Source of the DNA: Christiangramia sediminis
GTDB taxonomy: Bacteria; Bacteroidota; Bacteroidia; Flavobacteriales; Flavobacteriaceae
Assembly: GCF_020552705.1 (NCBI RefSeq)
Contig: NZ_JAJBZG010000002.1
Coordinates: 496,001-560,000 of the forward strand
Length of the DNA: 64,000 nt
Direction of reading: 5' to 3'
Below the pieces are notes generated by a model. It did not search any database. It was not told the DNA's origin and worked only from the letters and a program-made list of their open reading frames with translations. A program made the position numbers and the translations under genes. Positions 29,221 to 37,412 of this stretch are shown here, one piece after another. Positions within the stretch are counted from its first letter, which is position 1; each line of letters starts with the position of its first letter.

Positions 29221-29628
29221 ATGAGAGTTGATAAGTTTTTATGGTGCGTGCGATATTTTAAGACCCGAAGTATTGCTACGAATGCTTGCAAGACAGGGAA
29301 AGTAAGGCTTGAAGATGAAATATTGAAACCATCAAAAGATGTGTTTCCCGGGGATAAATTAAGGGTAAGAAAAAACCAGATCAATTACGAAATAGAAATA
29401 CTGGACTTACCAAAAAGCCGGGTGGGTGCAAAACTGGTCAACATCTATGTTCATGATATCACACCAAAAGAGGCCTTCGAAAAACTTGAACTCCTTAAAT
29501 ATTCTAAAGATTATTATCGTAAAAAAGGCACTGGGAGGCCTACCAAAAAAGATAGAAGGGATATCGATGACTGGTTTGAAAATGCAGAAGATGATATAAA
29601 GGAAAAACCAGATAAAGAAAATGAATAA
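29221..29628 (+). CDS. S4-domain RNA-binding protein, Hsp15-like
   Basis: 135-residue protein that opens with an S4 domain (MRVDKFLWCVRYFKTRSIAT, then ACKTGKVRLED) and has a basic C-terminal tail, the layout of the ribosome-associated heat-shock protein Hsp15, which rescues stalled 50S subunits in E. coli. Start ATG 29221. Its last eight bases overlap the following methyltransferase, so the two are co-translated. Confidence 0.85.
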   Translation: MRVDKFLWCVRYFKTRSIATNACKTGKVRLEDEILKPSKDVFPGDKLRVRKNQINYEIEILDLPKSRVGAKLVNIYVHDITPKEAFEKLELLKYSKDYYRKKGTGRPTKKDRRDIDDWFENAEDDIKEKPDKENE

Positions 29629-30196
29629 AGAATTTTGGTCTTCGCGATATAAGGAAAATAATACCGGTTGGGATGTAGGTCAGGTATCCACACCTCTAAA
29701 AGAATATATTGACCAGTTGCAGGACAAGAACCTCAAAATTCTTATCCCCGGCGCAGGTAATTCTTATGAAGCCGAATATCTTTTTAAAAAAGGTTTCAGA
29801 AATATCTGGATCTGTGATATTGCAAAAGAACCTATTGTGAATTTTAAAAAAAGGCTTCCTCAATTTCCCGAAAGTCAAATCCTGAATGTTGATTTTTTCG
29901 AATTAAATGATCAATTTGATCTTATCCTGGAACAAACTTTTTTCTGTGCTCTTCCGGTTGACCTCAGACCTGATTATGCAGAAAAATCTTCTGAACTTCT
30001 AAAGTCTGGTGCTAAGTTATGTGGACTACTTTTTGACTTTCCACTTAGTCCGGATGGCCCTCCCTTTGGAGGTAGCAAAGAAGAATATTTGACGTATTTT
30101 AGCCCTTACTTCAAAATTAATATTTTTGAGAGGTGTTATAATTCTATAAAACCAAGACAGGGGAAAGAATTGTTTTTTAATTTCAGTAAAAAGTAA
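29621..30196 (+). CDS. Methyltransferase of the thiopurine S-methyltransferase (TPMT) type
   Basis: 191-residue SAM-dependent methyltransferase. MNKEFWSSRYKENNTGWDVG and ILIPGAGNSYEAEYLFKKGF match the TPMT-like family, with LEQTFFCALPVDLRPDYAE further on. Natural substrates are unclear (thiols, sulfide or halides in relatives). Start ATG 29621, overlapping the S4 gene; the next gene follows after three bases. Confidence 0.85.
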   Translation: MNKEFWSSRYKENNTGWDVGQVSTPLKEYIDQLQDKNLKILIPGAGNSYEAEYLFKKGFRNIWICDIAKEPIVNFKKRLPQFPESQILNVDFFELNDQFDLILEQTFFCALPVDLRPDYAEKSSELLKSGAKLCGLLFDFPLSPDGPPFGGSKEEYLTYFSPYFKINIFERCYNSIKPRQGKELFFNFSKK

Positions 30197-30199
30197 AAG

Positions 30200-30700
30200 A
30201 TGAAAGAACATCACTTAATCTTAGACCAAAAACAAATAAAGCACAAGATACGCCGTATTGCCTATCAAATTTACGAAAGCAATGTAGAAGAGAAGGAAAT
30301 AATTATCGCAGGGATAGCTAAAAATGGCTTTATTCTGGCTGAAAAACTGGAAAAAGAGCTACATGATATTTCTCCACTTAAAACCTCTTTATGCAAAGTA
30401 GAAATAGATAAGAAAAATCCCCTGGGAGAAATTAAAACTTCATTAAGTGCGGAAGAATATACTAACAAATCTATCATCCTCGTAGATGATGTTCTAAACT
30501 CTGGTACTACTTTGATCTACGGAGTACGCCATTTTCTTGAAGTTCCTCTAAAACAGTTCAAGACTGCTGTTCTTGTAGATAGAAACCATAAAAAATACCC
30601 GGTTAAAGTAGATTTTAAGGGTATTTCCCTTTCTACTTCTTTGAGTGAGACCGTACAAGTGATCTTTAAAAAGAATAAAGAGGTGGTAGAATTATCCTAG
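30200..30700 (+). CDS. Phosphoribosyltransferase, PyrR-like
   Basis: 166-residue type I phosphoribosyltransferase. The PRPP-binding motif is ILVDDVLNSGTTL (about residues 93-105), and AVLVDRNHKKYPVKVDFKG (about 128-146) resembles the late region of PyrR. PyrR is a uracil phosphoribosyltransferase and mRNA-binding pyr regulator in Firmicutes; neither role is shown here. Start ATG 30200. It ends nine bases inside the end of the convergent aroK gene. Confidence 0.8.
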   Translation: MKEHHLILDQKQIKHKIRRIAYQIYESNVEEKEIIIAGIAKNGFILAEKLEKELHDISPLKTSLCKVEIDKKNPLGEIKTSLSAEEYTNKSIILVDDVLNSGTTLIYGVRHFLEVPLKQFKTAVLVDRNHKKYPVKVDFKGISLSTSLSETVQVIFKKNKEVVELS

Positions 30701-31213
30701 ACTTTCCTGAATTTTTGCAATAATTTCTTCCGAAGATTTATCATTACAATATATAATATAATCACTTTGATTATAATAGAAGCCTCTTTCAAAGAGATGC
30801 TTTCTAATAAACTCCTCCAGTTTATTTTTTTCTTCTAAATGACTAATCATTGGCCGGTGTGCTTTTTCAGCTTCCAGTCTTTCGGTGAGGTTTTCAATAT
30901 TCAATTTAAGATAAAAAGAGGTTACCTCGTTACTGGCTTGGATAAGCTCCATATTATTACCATAACACGGAGTTCCCCCACCTAAAGAAATGACTACATC
31001 TTCTTTTAATGCAATTATTTCTTCCAGTATCTTACGCTCTAATTTTCTAAAAAAGATCTCTCCTTTTTTTTGAAAAATTTCATTGATCGTAGAGTTTTCA
31101 CGTTTTTCGATTTCTTCATCAAAATCTATAAAATTTTGATCAATTCTCTCTGCTAACCGCTTTCCTATATAAGATTTCCCAGAACCCATATAGCCTAGTA
31201 AAAATATTTTCAT
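30692..31213 (-). CDS. aroK: Shikimate kinase
   Basis: 173-residue P-loop kinase that phosphorylates shikimate in the chorismate pathway. Walker A GYMGSGKSYIGKRLA (residues 7-21), the shikimate-binding FIDFDEEIE (about 31-39), ISLGGGTPCYG (about 76-86) and AEKAHRPM with the lid Arg are present. Start ATG 31213. A TAGTTTTG element lies on the minus strand at 31243-31250. Its stop overlaps the stop of the convergent PyrR-like gene. Confidence 0.95.
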   Translation of the reverse strand: MKIFLLGYMGSGKSYIGKRLAERIDQNFIDFDEEIEKRENSTINEIFQKKGEIFFRKLERKILEEIIALKEDVVISLGGGTPCYGNNMELIQASNEVTSFYLKLNIENLTERLEAEKAHRPMISHLEEKNKLEEFIRKHLFERGFYYNQSDYIIYCNDKSSEEIIAKIQESLG

Positions 31214-31274
31214 TATCTAATCTGCTTAAAATGAGACAAAGGCAAAACTATGATAAAATTATAGCAAATAAGGC

Positions 31275-31304
31275 TTGAAAAATAAATTAATCAATGTATA
31301 TTTG
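31275..31304 (+). promoter_or_regulatory. Predicted promoter of the tRNA-Lys/Leu group
   Basis: TTG, 19 bases, TATATTTG, a close match to the Bacteroidota consensus at ideal spacing, 36 bases before tRNA-Lys copy 1. Confidence 0.75.
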
Positions 31305-31339
31305 CACCCGCATTCGCAAAACGACGGATGTTTTTTATT

Positions 31340-31412
31340 GATCTGGTAGCTCAGTTGGTAGAGCATCTCCCTTTTAAGGAGAGGGTCCTGGGTTCGAGCC
31401 CCAGCCAGATCA
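31340..31412 (+). tRNA. tRNA-Lys (TTT), copy 1
   Basis: 73-base cloverleaf: acceptor GATCTGG/CCAGATC, anticodon arm TCTCC-CTTTTAA-GGAGA with anticodon TTT, T loop GTTCGAGCC, discriminator A. Identical in sequence to the copy 174 bases downstream. Confidence 0.98.
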
Positions 31413-31513
31413 CTTTTTAGTTATAATTTTTTTTGCTTCAAAAGCGTTTCTTATGGAAAACTAGAGGAGCCTAATTAAAATCACTGAATACGTTCAAAAT
31501 TTATTTTGTTCTA

Positions 31514-31586
31514 GATCTGGTAGCTCAGTTGGTAGAGCATCTCCCTTTTAAGGAGAGGGTCCTGGGTTCGAGCCCCAGCCAGATCA
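31514..31586 (+). tRNA. tRNA-Lys (TTT), copy 2
   Basis: Base-for-base repeat of the tRNA-Lys at 31340. The first few bases downstream of both copies are also similar (CACTT.TTAGTT), which suggests a tandem duplication; upstream flanks differ. Confidence 0.98.
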
Positions 31587-31667
31587 CTTCTTAGTTCTAA
31601 ACCGGTAACTTTTTTCGGTTCTATTATTTAACTCAGCCTTATGGATCACTTATTTCCATAATCTTTT

Positions 31668-31751
31668 ACCCGGGTGCTGGAATTGGTAGACAGGCATGGT
31701 TGAGGGCCATGTGTCCATTAGGGCGTGCGGGTTCAAGTCCCGCTCCGGGTA
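31668..31751 (+). tRNA. tRNA-Leu (GAG)
   Basis: 84-base class II tRNA: acceptor ACCCGGG/TCCGGGT with one G-U pair, anticodon arm CATGG-TTGAGGG-CCATG with anticodon GAG, long variable arm, T loop GTTCAAGTC, discriminator A. Confidence 0.96.
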
Positions 31752-31826
31752 CTACTTTATAAAATACTTCTTAGATACACTCATTGAAAACTGGCTATTT
31801 AGCCATATTTTTTTGTCCTATTTTTC

Positions 31827-31912
31827 TTTTGTTTAATTATTTAACCATAAAATTAAACATTTTAACATTTCAATTATCAGAATAAGCTTTATAATTGTTT
31901 AGTTTTGTTTAA
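31827..31912 (+). repeat. Repeated TTTTGTTTAA boxes and inverted repeat upstream of the carotenoid regulator (candidate operator)
   Basis: TTTTGTTTAA occurs at 31827-31836 and again at 31903-31912, 76 bases apart. A perfect 8-bp inverted repeat TGTTTAAT/ATTAAACA lies at 31830-31837 and 31852-31859, and TTTAAC recurs near 31840, 31861 and 31909. The second box overlaps the -7 element, so a bound repressor would block the polymerase. The binding protein is presumed to be the adjacent MerR-type regulator. Confidence 0.5.
31900..31907 (+). promoter_or_regulatory. Predicted -7 element of the carotenoid operon promoter
   Basis: TAGTTTTG matches TAnnTTTG, 20 bases before the regulator's ATG. I see no clear TTG at the -33 distance, which would fit a regulated promoter. 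Confidence 0.5.
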
Positions 31913-31927
31913 CTCCTATAATCAAAC

Positions 31928-32830
31928 ATGGAACATATAAAGCAAAATTTCAGTATTAAAGACCTCGAACATCTTAGTGGAATAAAAGCCCACACCATTA
32001 GAATTTGGGAAAAAAGATATGATATTCTAAATCCCGACCGAACAGATACTAATATTAGAACCTATAATGGTGATAATTTACAAAAGCTCTTAAACATAGC
32101 TTTCCTTAATAGCCATGGTTATAAAATTTCCCGAATTTCCAAAATGCAGGAAAATGAGATTAATGATCTGGTTAAAAGAATTTCCGCATCAGCAAGTGAA
32201 GAAAACAGGGCCAGGAACTCTTTCAAGCTGGCCATGATGAACTTTGATGACAGGCTTTTCCAAAGGACCTATAATAAATTGAGAGAAAAGAGAGACTTCA
32301 GAGAGGTTTTTCATGATGTCTTTCTACCTCTGCTTGAAGAAATCGGCCTCCTATGGCAAACCGATACCATTAAACCAATTCACGAACATTATATCGTAGA
32401 ATTGATCAAGCAGAAGATCTATTTAAATATAGCCGATCTCAAGGCTGAAATTCCTAATGAGGACGACGAAAAACTATATGTTCTTTTTCTTCCTGATAAC
32501 GAAATTCATGATGTAGGTATACTTTACCTGAATTATGAATTATTAAATGCAGGTAAAAATGCCATTTACCTTGGTCCAAGCCTGCCCTTAAGTAATATGG
32601 ATTATCTTATGGAAATCCATAAGAACATAGTTTTCGTAAGTTATCTTACCGTCTCGCCTTTAAATACTAATATTCATGAATTCATCCAGGACTTTCAGGA
32701 TAAGATATGTCAGGAAAAATATCATGATTTCTATTTATTTGGACAAAGAACGAAAGAAATTGATAAGGAAAAGCTTTCAAGCAACATTAAAGTAGAGCAT
32801 TCTATTTCTGAATTTATTAATAGCCTTTAA
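31928..32830 (+). CDS. MerR-type regulator with cobalamin-binding domain (CarH/LitR-like)
   Basis: 300-residue regulator. Residues 8-75 are a MerR winged helix (IKAHTIRIWEKRYDILNPDR). Residues about 95-165 match the B12-binding helical bundle with the W-x9-EH motif (Trp143, Glu153, His154). Residues about 183-275 are a cobalamin-binding domain with E-x-H-x-x-G (Glu192, His194, Gly197) and S-x-L (Ser238-Leu240). In CarH these bind adenosylcobalamin; light breaks the Co-C bond and releases DNA. The residue after the Trp is Gln144, where Thermus CarH has the His that ligates cobalt after light. It heads the crt genes, which supports control of carotenoid synthesis. Start ATG 31928. Confidence 0.88.
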   Translation: MEHIKQNFSIKDLEHLSGIKAHTIRIWEKRYDILNPDRTDTNIRTYNGDNLQKLLNIAFLNSHGYKISRISKMQENEINDLVKRISASASEENRARNSFKLAMMNFDDRLFQRTYNKLREKRDFREVFHDVFLPLLEEIGLLWQTDTIKPIHEHYIVELIKQKIYLNIADLKAEIPNEDDEKLYVLFLPDNEIHDVGILYLNYELLNAGKNAIYLGPSLPLSNMDYLMEIHKNIVFVSYLTVSPLNTNIHEFIQDFQDKICQEKYHDFYLFGQRTKEIDKEKLSSNIKVEHSISEFINSL

Positions 32831-32839
32831 ATACCCCTA

Positions 32840-34306
32840 ATGCCTCAAAAAATAAATATTATAGGATCAGGTTTTTCCTCACTCGCAGCCTCCTGTTATT
32901 TAGCTAAGGCTGGCTATCAGGTAGAAGTATTCGAAAAAAACAGCAGCGTTGGAGGTAGGGCCAGACAATTCAAAAAAGATGGCTTTACATTTGACATTGG
33001 TCCTACCTGGTACTGGATGCCTGATGTTTTTGAACGCTTTTTTTCAGACTTCAACAAAAAATCCTCAGACTATTACAGCCTTGAAAAATTAGATCCTGCT
33101 TATCAGGTATATTTTGGCAAGGATGATTCAGTAATTATTCCTGGGTCTCTGGATGAGATCTTTGAAAGTTTTGAAAAGGAAGAGACGGGAAGTTCAAAAA
33201 AACTTCAGAAATTTATTACGAAAGCTCGCGACAACTATAATATCGCAATCAAGGAATTGGTATACCGCCCGGGGATTTCTCCAATGGAATTAATCACGCC
33301 GGAGACAGCAAAAAGATTGGGAAGGTTTTTCACCAATATCAGCAGTGAAGTAAGAAAGGATTTTACAAATCCCAAACTCAGAAAAATACTGGAATTTCCT
33401 GTATTATTTTTAGGCGCAAAACCAAGTGACACCCCGGCTTTCTACAGTTTTATGAATTATGCCGATTTTGGTCTTGGCACCTGGCATCCCACCGGTGGAA
33501 TGTATAAGGTTATTGAAGGTATTAAGGAGCTGGCTGAATCTCTGGGTGTTAAATTTCATCTGAATTCACCCGTTCAAAAAATTATTACGGAGAAAGGAAA
33601 GGCCAGAGGAATAATGGTTAATGGAAAAGAATTTACCGCCGATATCATTTTATCGGGGGCAGATTATCACCATTCAGAGCAGCTCTTACCGGAAAAACTA
33701 AGACAATATTCTGAATCTTACTGGAAAAAGAAAACTTTTGCCCCTTCCTCCCTTCTATTCTATGTAGGCTTCGATAAAAAAATAAAAAATGTTTCTCATC
33801 ATACCCTTTTCTTTGATTCCAGCTTCGAAGATCATGCGAAAGACATTTATGATGATCCAAAATGGCCAGATAACCCCTTATTTTATGCCAGTTTTCCGTC
33901 AATAACTGATGGCACTTGTGCTCCCGAAGGAAAGGAAGCCGGAATATTTTTGATTCCATTGGCTCCAGATCTGGAAGATACGGAAGAACTTAGAGAACAT
34001 TATTTCAATATTATTCTTGAACGTTTTGAAAAAATCACCGATCAAAAATTGAAAACAAATATTATATTTAAAGAATCCTTCTGTGTAAAAGATTTTAAAG
34101 AAGCTTACAATTCCTATAAAGGCAATGCTTACGGAATGGCCAATACACTTTTCCAGACGGCATTTTTAAGACCTAAACTAAAAAGTAAAAAAGTTGACCA
34201 ACTTTATTTTACGGGACAATTAAGCGTTCCGGGTCCCGGTGTACCACCCTCCCTTATTTCAGGGAAACTTGCCGCGGGGCTTATTGAAAAATATGAAAAA
34301 AATTAA
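32840..34306 (+). CDS. crtI: Phytoene desaturase
   Basis: 488-residue flavin-dependent desaturase that converts phytoene to lycopene. The N-terminal dinucleotide-binding fold is INIIGSGFSSLAASCYLAKA (residues 4-23) with VEVFEKNSSVGGRARQF next, and the C-terminal CrtI signature reads LYFTGQLSVPGPGVPPSLIS (near residue 460). Start ATG 32840, nine bases after the regulator stop. Its stop codon is one base before the crtB start, so translation is probably coupled. Confidence 0.95.
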   Translation: MPQKINIIGSGFSSLAASCYLAKAGYQVEVFEKNSSVGGRARQFKKDGFTFDIGPTWYWMPDVFERFFSDFNKKSSDYYSLEKLDPAYQVYFGKDDSVIIPGSLDEIFESFEKEETGSSKKLQKFITKARDNYNIAIKELVYRPGISPMELITPETAKRLGRFFTNISSEVRKDFTNPKLRKILEFPVLFLGAKPSDTPAFYSFMNYADFGLGTWHPTGGMYKVIEGIKELAESLGVKFHLNSPVQKIITEKGKARGIMVNGKEFTADIILSGADYHHSEQLLPEKLRQYSESYWKKKTFAPSSLLFYVGFDKKIKNVSHHTLFFDSSFEDHAKDIYDDPKWPDNPLFYASFPSITDGTCAPEGKEAGIFLIPLAPDLEDTEELREHYFNIILERFEKITDQKLKTNIIFKESFCVKDFKEAYNSYKGNAYGMANTLFQTAFLRPKLKSKKVDQLYFTGQLSVPGPGVPPSLISGKLAAGLIEKYEKN

Positions 34307-34307
34307 T

Positions 34308-35147
34308 ATGAAAGCTATCTTTGACATTGTATCCAGAGAATGCAGTAAGACCGTAACCAATTCTTACAGCACTTCTTTTTCTCTGGCTACTAAAATGCTT
34401 GCCCCTTCTATAAGGCAGGATATTTATAATATTTATGGATTTGTGCGATTTGCTGATGAGATCGTAGATTCTTTCCATGATTATAACAAGGAAAAACTTT
34501 TTGCAGATTTCGAAACTGATCTGTATAAAGCCATAGACTCAAAAATTTCTTTGAACCCCATATTAAACTCCTTTCAGGAAACCGTACATAAATATGCTAT
34601 TCAGCCAGAACTCTACAGTGCATTTATGGACAGTATGCGTTTAGATTTACATAAGTCTGAATACTTAAGCATGGAAGAATATAAGCAGTATATTTACGGA
34701 AGCGCTGATGTGGTTGGTCTTATGTGCCTTAAAGTCTTTGTAAATGGAGATAAAGAAAGATATGAAGAGCTTAAAGAATCAGCGATGAGCCTGGGTTCTG
34801 CATTTCAAAAAGTAAATTTCTTAAGAGATCTAAAGGCAGATTATGATGACCTAAGCAGAAGTTATTTTCCCAATGTTGATCTTTCCCAGTTGAATGAAGT
34901 TAATAAGGAGCAGATTATTCTAGAGATAGAAGAAGATTTCCACAAAGGCTTAAAAGGTATTGCTCATTTACCGGTAGAAGCTAAATTTGGTGTTTATACA
35001 GCTTATATTTATTATAGAAAATTATTACAAAAATTAAAGAGAATTCCGTCTCTCGAGATTAGGAAACGTAGAGTAAGAGTACCAAATTATCAAAAAGCAG
35101 GTTTACTTGCAAAATCCTACATTTCGTACCGGTTGAATCTAATATAA
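34308..35147 (+). CDS. crtB: Phytoene synthase
   Basis: 279-residue squalene/phytoene synthase family enzyme that joins two geranylgeranyl diphosphates. Both Asp-rich motifs are visible: ADEIVDSFHDYN (about residues 48-59) and FLRDLKADYDDLSRSYFP (about 172-189). Start chosen at ATG 34308 (MKAIFDIVSRECSKTVTN), right after the crtI stop; longer readings would overlap crtI and lack family similarity. Confidence 0.95.
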   Translation: MKAIFDIVSRECSKTVTNSYSTSFSLATKMLAPSIRQDIYNIYGFVRFADEIVDSFHDYNKEKLFADFETDLYKAIDSKISLNPILNSFQETVHKYAIQPELYSAFMDSMRLDLHKSEYLSMEEYKQYIYGSADVVGLMCLKVFVNGDKERYEELKESAMSLGSAFQKVNFLRDLKADYDDLSRSYFPNVDLSQLNEVNKEQIILEIEEDFHKGLKGIAHLPVEAKFGVYTAYIYYRKLLQKLKRIPSLEIRKRRVRVPNYQKAGLLAKSYISYRLNLI

Positions 35148-35159
35148 AATTATAAAGAA

Positions 35160-35609
35160 ATGAATGTTTTATTATGGATAGTAGTATTTCTGGGAACTTT
35201 CATGATCATGGAAGGAATGGCCTGGTTTACCCATAAATACGTAATGCATGGTTTTTTATGGAAATTACATAAAGATCATCATAGAAAGGACCACAGCAGT
35301 TGGTGGGAAAGAAATGATCTCTTCTTTGTATTTTATGCTTTGGTAAGTATAGGATGTTTCTTATTATGGAGATATGAAGATATTTGGATAGGTCTTCCCA
35401 TCGGGCTGGGAATTCTGGCTTATGGGATCACTTATTTTACGGTGCATGATATTTTTATTCACCAGCGTTTTAAGATTTTCAGAAACGCTAATAATAAATA
35501 CGCGAAAGGAATTAGGAGAGCTCATAAAATGCATCATAAACATTTAGGAAAAGATGAGGGTGAATGCTTCGGAATGCTTTTCGTACCTTTCAAATACTTC
35601 AAAAAATAA
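35160..35609 (+). CDS. crtZ: Beta-carotene hydroxylase
   Basis: 149-residue di-iron membrane hydroxylase that adds 3-hydroxyl groups to beta-ionone rings and so makes zeaxanthin. The four histidine clusters are present: HKYVMH and HKDHH (about residues 25-41), HDIFIH (about 97-102), HKMHHKH (about 121-127). Start ATG 35160, 12 bases after crtB. Sized like other short CrtZ enzymes. Confidence 0.94.
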   Translation: MNVLLWIVVFLGTFMIMEGMAWFTHKYVMHGFLWKLHKDHHRKDHSSWWERNDLFFVFYALVSIGCFLLWRYEDIWIGLPIGLGILAYGITYFTVHDIFIHQRFKIFRNANNKYAKGIRRAHKMHHKHLGKDEGECFGMLFVPFKYFKK

Positions 35610-35625
35610 TAAAATCTTCAACTAA

Positions 35626-36762
35626 ATGATAACGCCAGATTATTACTACGTCATTGTGGGTGGTGGTCTGGCGGGACTTCAACTCGCTCTAACAATAAAT
35701 CGTGATCTCTTTTTTAAAGGAAAGAAAATAGCGATAGTTGAACCATCCAGTAAATCTTCTAACGATAAAACCTGGTGTTTCTGGGAGGAAGGTCGTGGTA
35801 AATGGGATCATTTAGTTTCTCAACAATGGCATAAGGGAAAATTCATTACTTCTGAATTGACCAAAGATCTTCAGTTGGCTCCCTATTCATATAAAATGTT
35901 GAAATCCCTGGATTTTTACAATTATGTAAAAGCTGAGCTGAAAAATTCTGAAGATATTATTTTTATTAAAGATAAGATCACAAACATAGACCAGGTAACC
36001 AGAACTGCCATTGGTGAAAAAGATAATTATACGGCCACACATTTCTTCGACAGCCGGCCTCCTACAGACTTTAAAAATGACGAGAAATCGTCAGTAATTT
36101 ATCAGCATTTTAAAGGAATAACTATACAGACCGATAAAGATCATTTCGATCCCGAAGTGTTCACGATGATGGATTACAGGATCAAGCACGAAGAAAGTAC
36201 TTGTTTCACCTATATTCTTCCTTTATCAAAAAATAAAGCACTTATTGAATTTACTTTTTTCACTCCCTTTCTTACTGAAGATGTTGTTTACGATCGTAAG
36301 CTTGAAGAGTACATCAGAACTATTCTGAAAATAAAGGATTATAAGATCATAGATTCGGAAAAAGGAATTATTCCAATGACTGATTATCCTTTTCATAAGT
36401 TCAATACAAAATATGTGACCAGGATTGGAACCGCAGGAGGCTGGGTAAAGGCTTCTTCAGGCTATTCCTTTAAGAATACCGAGATCAAAGTGGATAAGCT
36501 TATAGATAACATTAAAAGTGGCTTAAAACCTTCTACAAATCTCTTTAGTAAGAAATTTCAGAAATACGATGCTATTTTTCTGGATGTTCTGGAAAAACGC
36601 AATGATCTGGGAGAATCGCTTTTTACAAAATTCTACACCAAGAATTCCATTCAGGATATTTTCAGGTTTTTGGATGAAGAAACCAGTTTTTCAGAAGAGT
36701 TAAAGATCATGCTATCTTTATACCACCCTCAATTCCTGAAATCTTTTTTTAATAAAGTCTGA
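35626..36762 (+). CDS. crtY: Lycopene beta-cyclase
   Basis: 378-residue FAD-dependent cyclase of the CrtY/CrtL type that closes both ends of lycopene to beta-carotene. The N-terminal nucleotide-binding fold is YYVIVGGGLAGLQLALTIN (residues 6-24); KTWCFWEEG follows (about 47-55), and GTAGGWVKASSGYSF (about 270) is typical. Start ATG 35626, 16 bases after crtZ. Last gene of the unit. With crtI, crtB and crtZ it predicts zeaxanthin; no ketolase is seen. Confidence 0.93.
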   Translation: MITPDYYYVIVGGGLAGLQLALTINRDLFFKGKKIAIVEPSSKSSNDKTWCFWEEGRGKWDHLVSQQWHKGKFITSELTKDLQLAPYSYKMLKSLDFYNYVKAELKNSEDIIFIKDKITNIDQVTRTAIGEKDNYTATHFFDSRPPTDFKNDEKSSVIYQHFKGITIQTDKDHFDPEVFTMMDYRIKHEESTCFTYILPLSKNKALIEFTFFTPFLTEDVVYDRKLEEYIRTILKIKDYKIIDSEKGIIPMTDYPFHKFNTKYVTRIGTAGGWVKASSGYSFKNTEIKVDKLIDNIKSGLKPSTNLFSKKFQKYDAIFLDVLEKRNDLGESLFTKFYTKNSIQDIFRFLDEETSFSEELKIMLSLYHPQFLKSFFNKV

Positions 36763-36765
36763 TCT

Positions 36766-37326
36766 TTATTCTGCTATAAGTTTATCCAAAGTCTTTCTAA
36801 AACTTTCGCTATTCCAGTCGGCAGCACCCACTTTATCAATTACTATACTCCCGTTTTTTGAAAGTACATAAGTGGTTGGCAGGGTTCTTCCATCCATAGG
36901 CTCCGGAGCTTTGGTTAGCATTTTATAGGAAGGCAGGGTAAATCGCTTTCGTTTCATATAATTATCCACAGTTTCATGCTGCTCTCCGGAAACGAATAAA
37001 AAAGTTACTTTATCGCCATAATCTTCATATAATTCCTGAAAACTTGGCATTTCTGCGATGCAGGGAGGACACCAGGTGGCCCAGAAATTGATTACGATCA
37101 CTTCATTTTCAAATTCTGAAAATTCAATTCTTTTACCCCGATTGTTTTCCAGTACCCAATCATAACTGGCAATTTTCTCCCGGTCCTCTTCATCGTTTAC
37201 TGAAGGAGCGAAGGAAATGAGTTTATTTACAAAGATCTGTATTGGTTTTCTCGTCTGCGGAATGATCATCGCCAGTATGATTACGATAATAATAATATTA
37301 GACCACTGATTCTTGAATAATTTCAT
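36766..37326 (-). CDS. TlpA/ResA-like thioredoxin-fold protein
   Basis: 186-residue membrane-anchored thiol-disulfide protein. One N-terminal helix (about residues 10-27), then the thioredoxin fold with redox-active WCPPC in NFWATWCPPCIAEMPSFQE (about residue 85) and the cis-Pro in GRTLPTTYVL. Works outside the inner membrane, probably in reduction of protein or cytochrome thiols. Start ATG 37326. Convergent with crtY with a three-base gap. Confidence 0.9.
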   Translation of the reverse strand: MKLFKNQWSNIIIIVIILAMIIPQTRKPIQIFVNKLISFAPSVNDEEDREKIASYDWVLENNRGKRIEFSEFENEVIVINFWATWCPPCIAEMPSFQELYEDYGDKVTFLFVSGEQHETVDNYMKRKRFTLPSYKMLTKAPEPMDGRTLPTTYVLSKNGSIVIDKVGAADWNSESFRKTLDKLIAE

Positions 37327-37362
37327 GTGATTGGAGACTAAATTTCTGCAAAGTTAAGACAT

Positions 37363-37386
37363 AAAAAAACTCCCTGAAAAGGGAGT
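37363..37386 (-). terminator. Terminator after the aconitase gene
   Basis: On the minus strand ACTCCC, six-base loop, GGGAGT, then a run of seven T. It lies just past the stop of the aconitase at 37413. Confidence 0.88.
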
Positions 37387-37412
37387 TCTCTTTTTATAAT
37401 TTCAGCTGAAAA

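Noticed and set aside
31340-31586. Direct repeats as a possible CRISPR array
   Set aside because: The repeats are tRNA-Lys genes with full cloverleaf; only two copies and 101-base spacing.
31928-36762. Ketocarotenoid (astaxanthin) synthesis
   Set aside because: No crtW ketolase is present in the cluster; crtI, crtB, crtZ and crtY predict zeaxanthin only.
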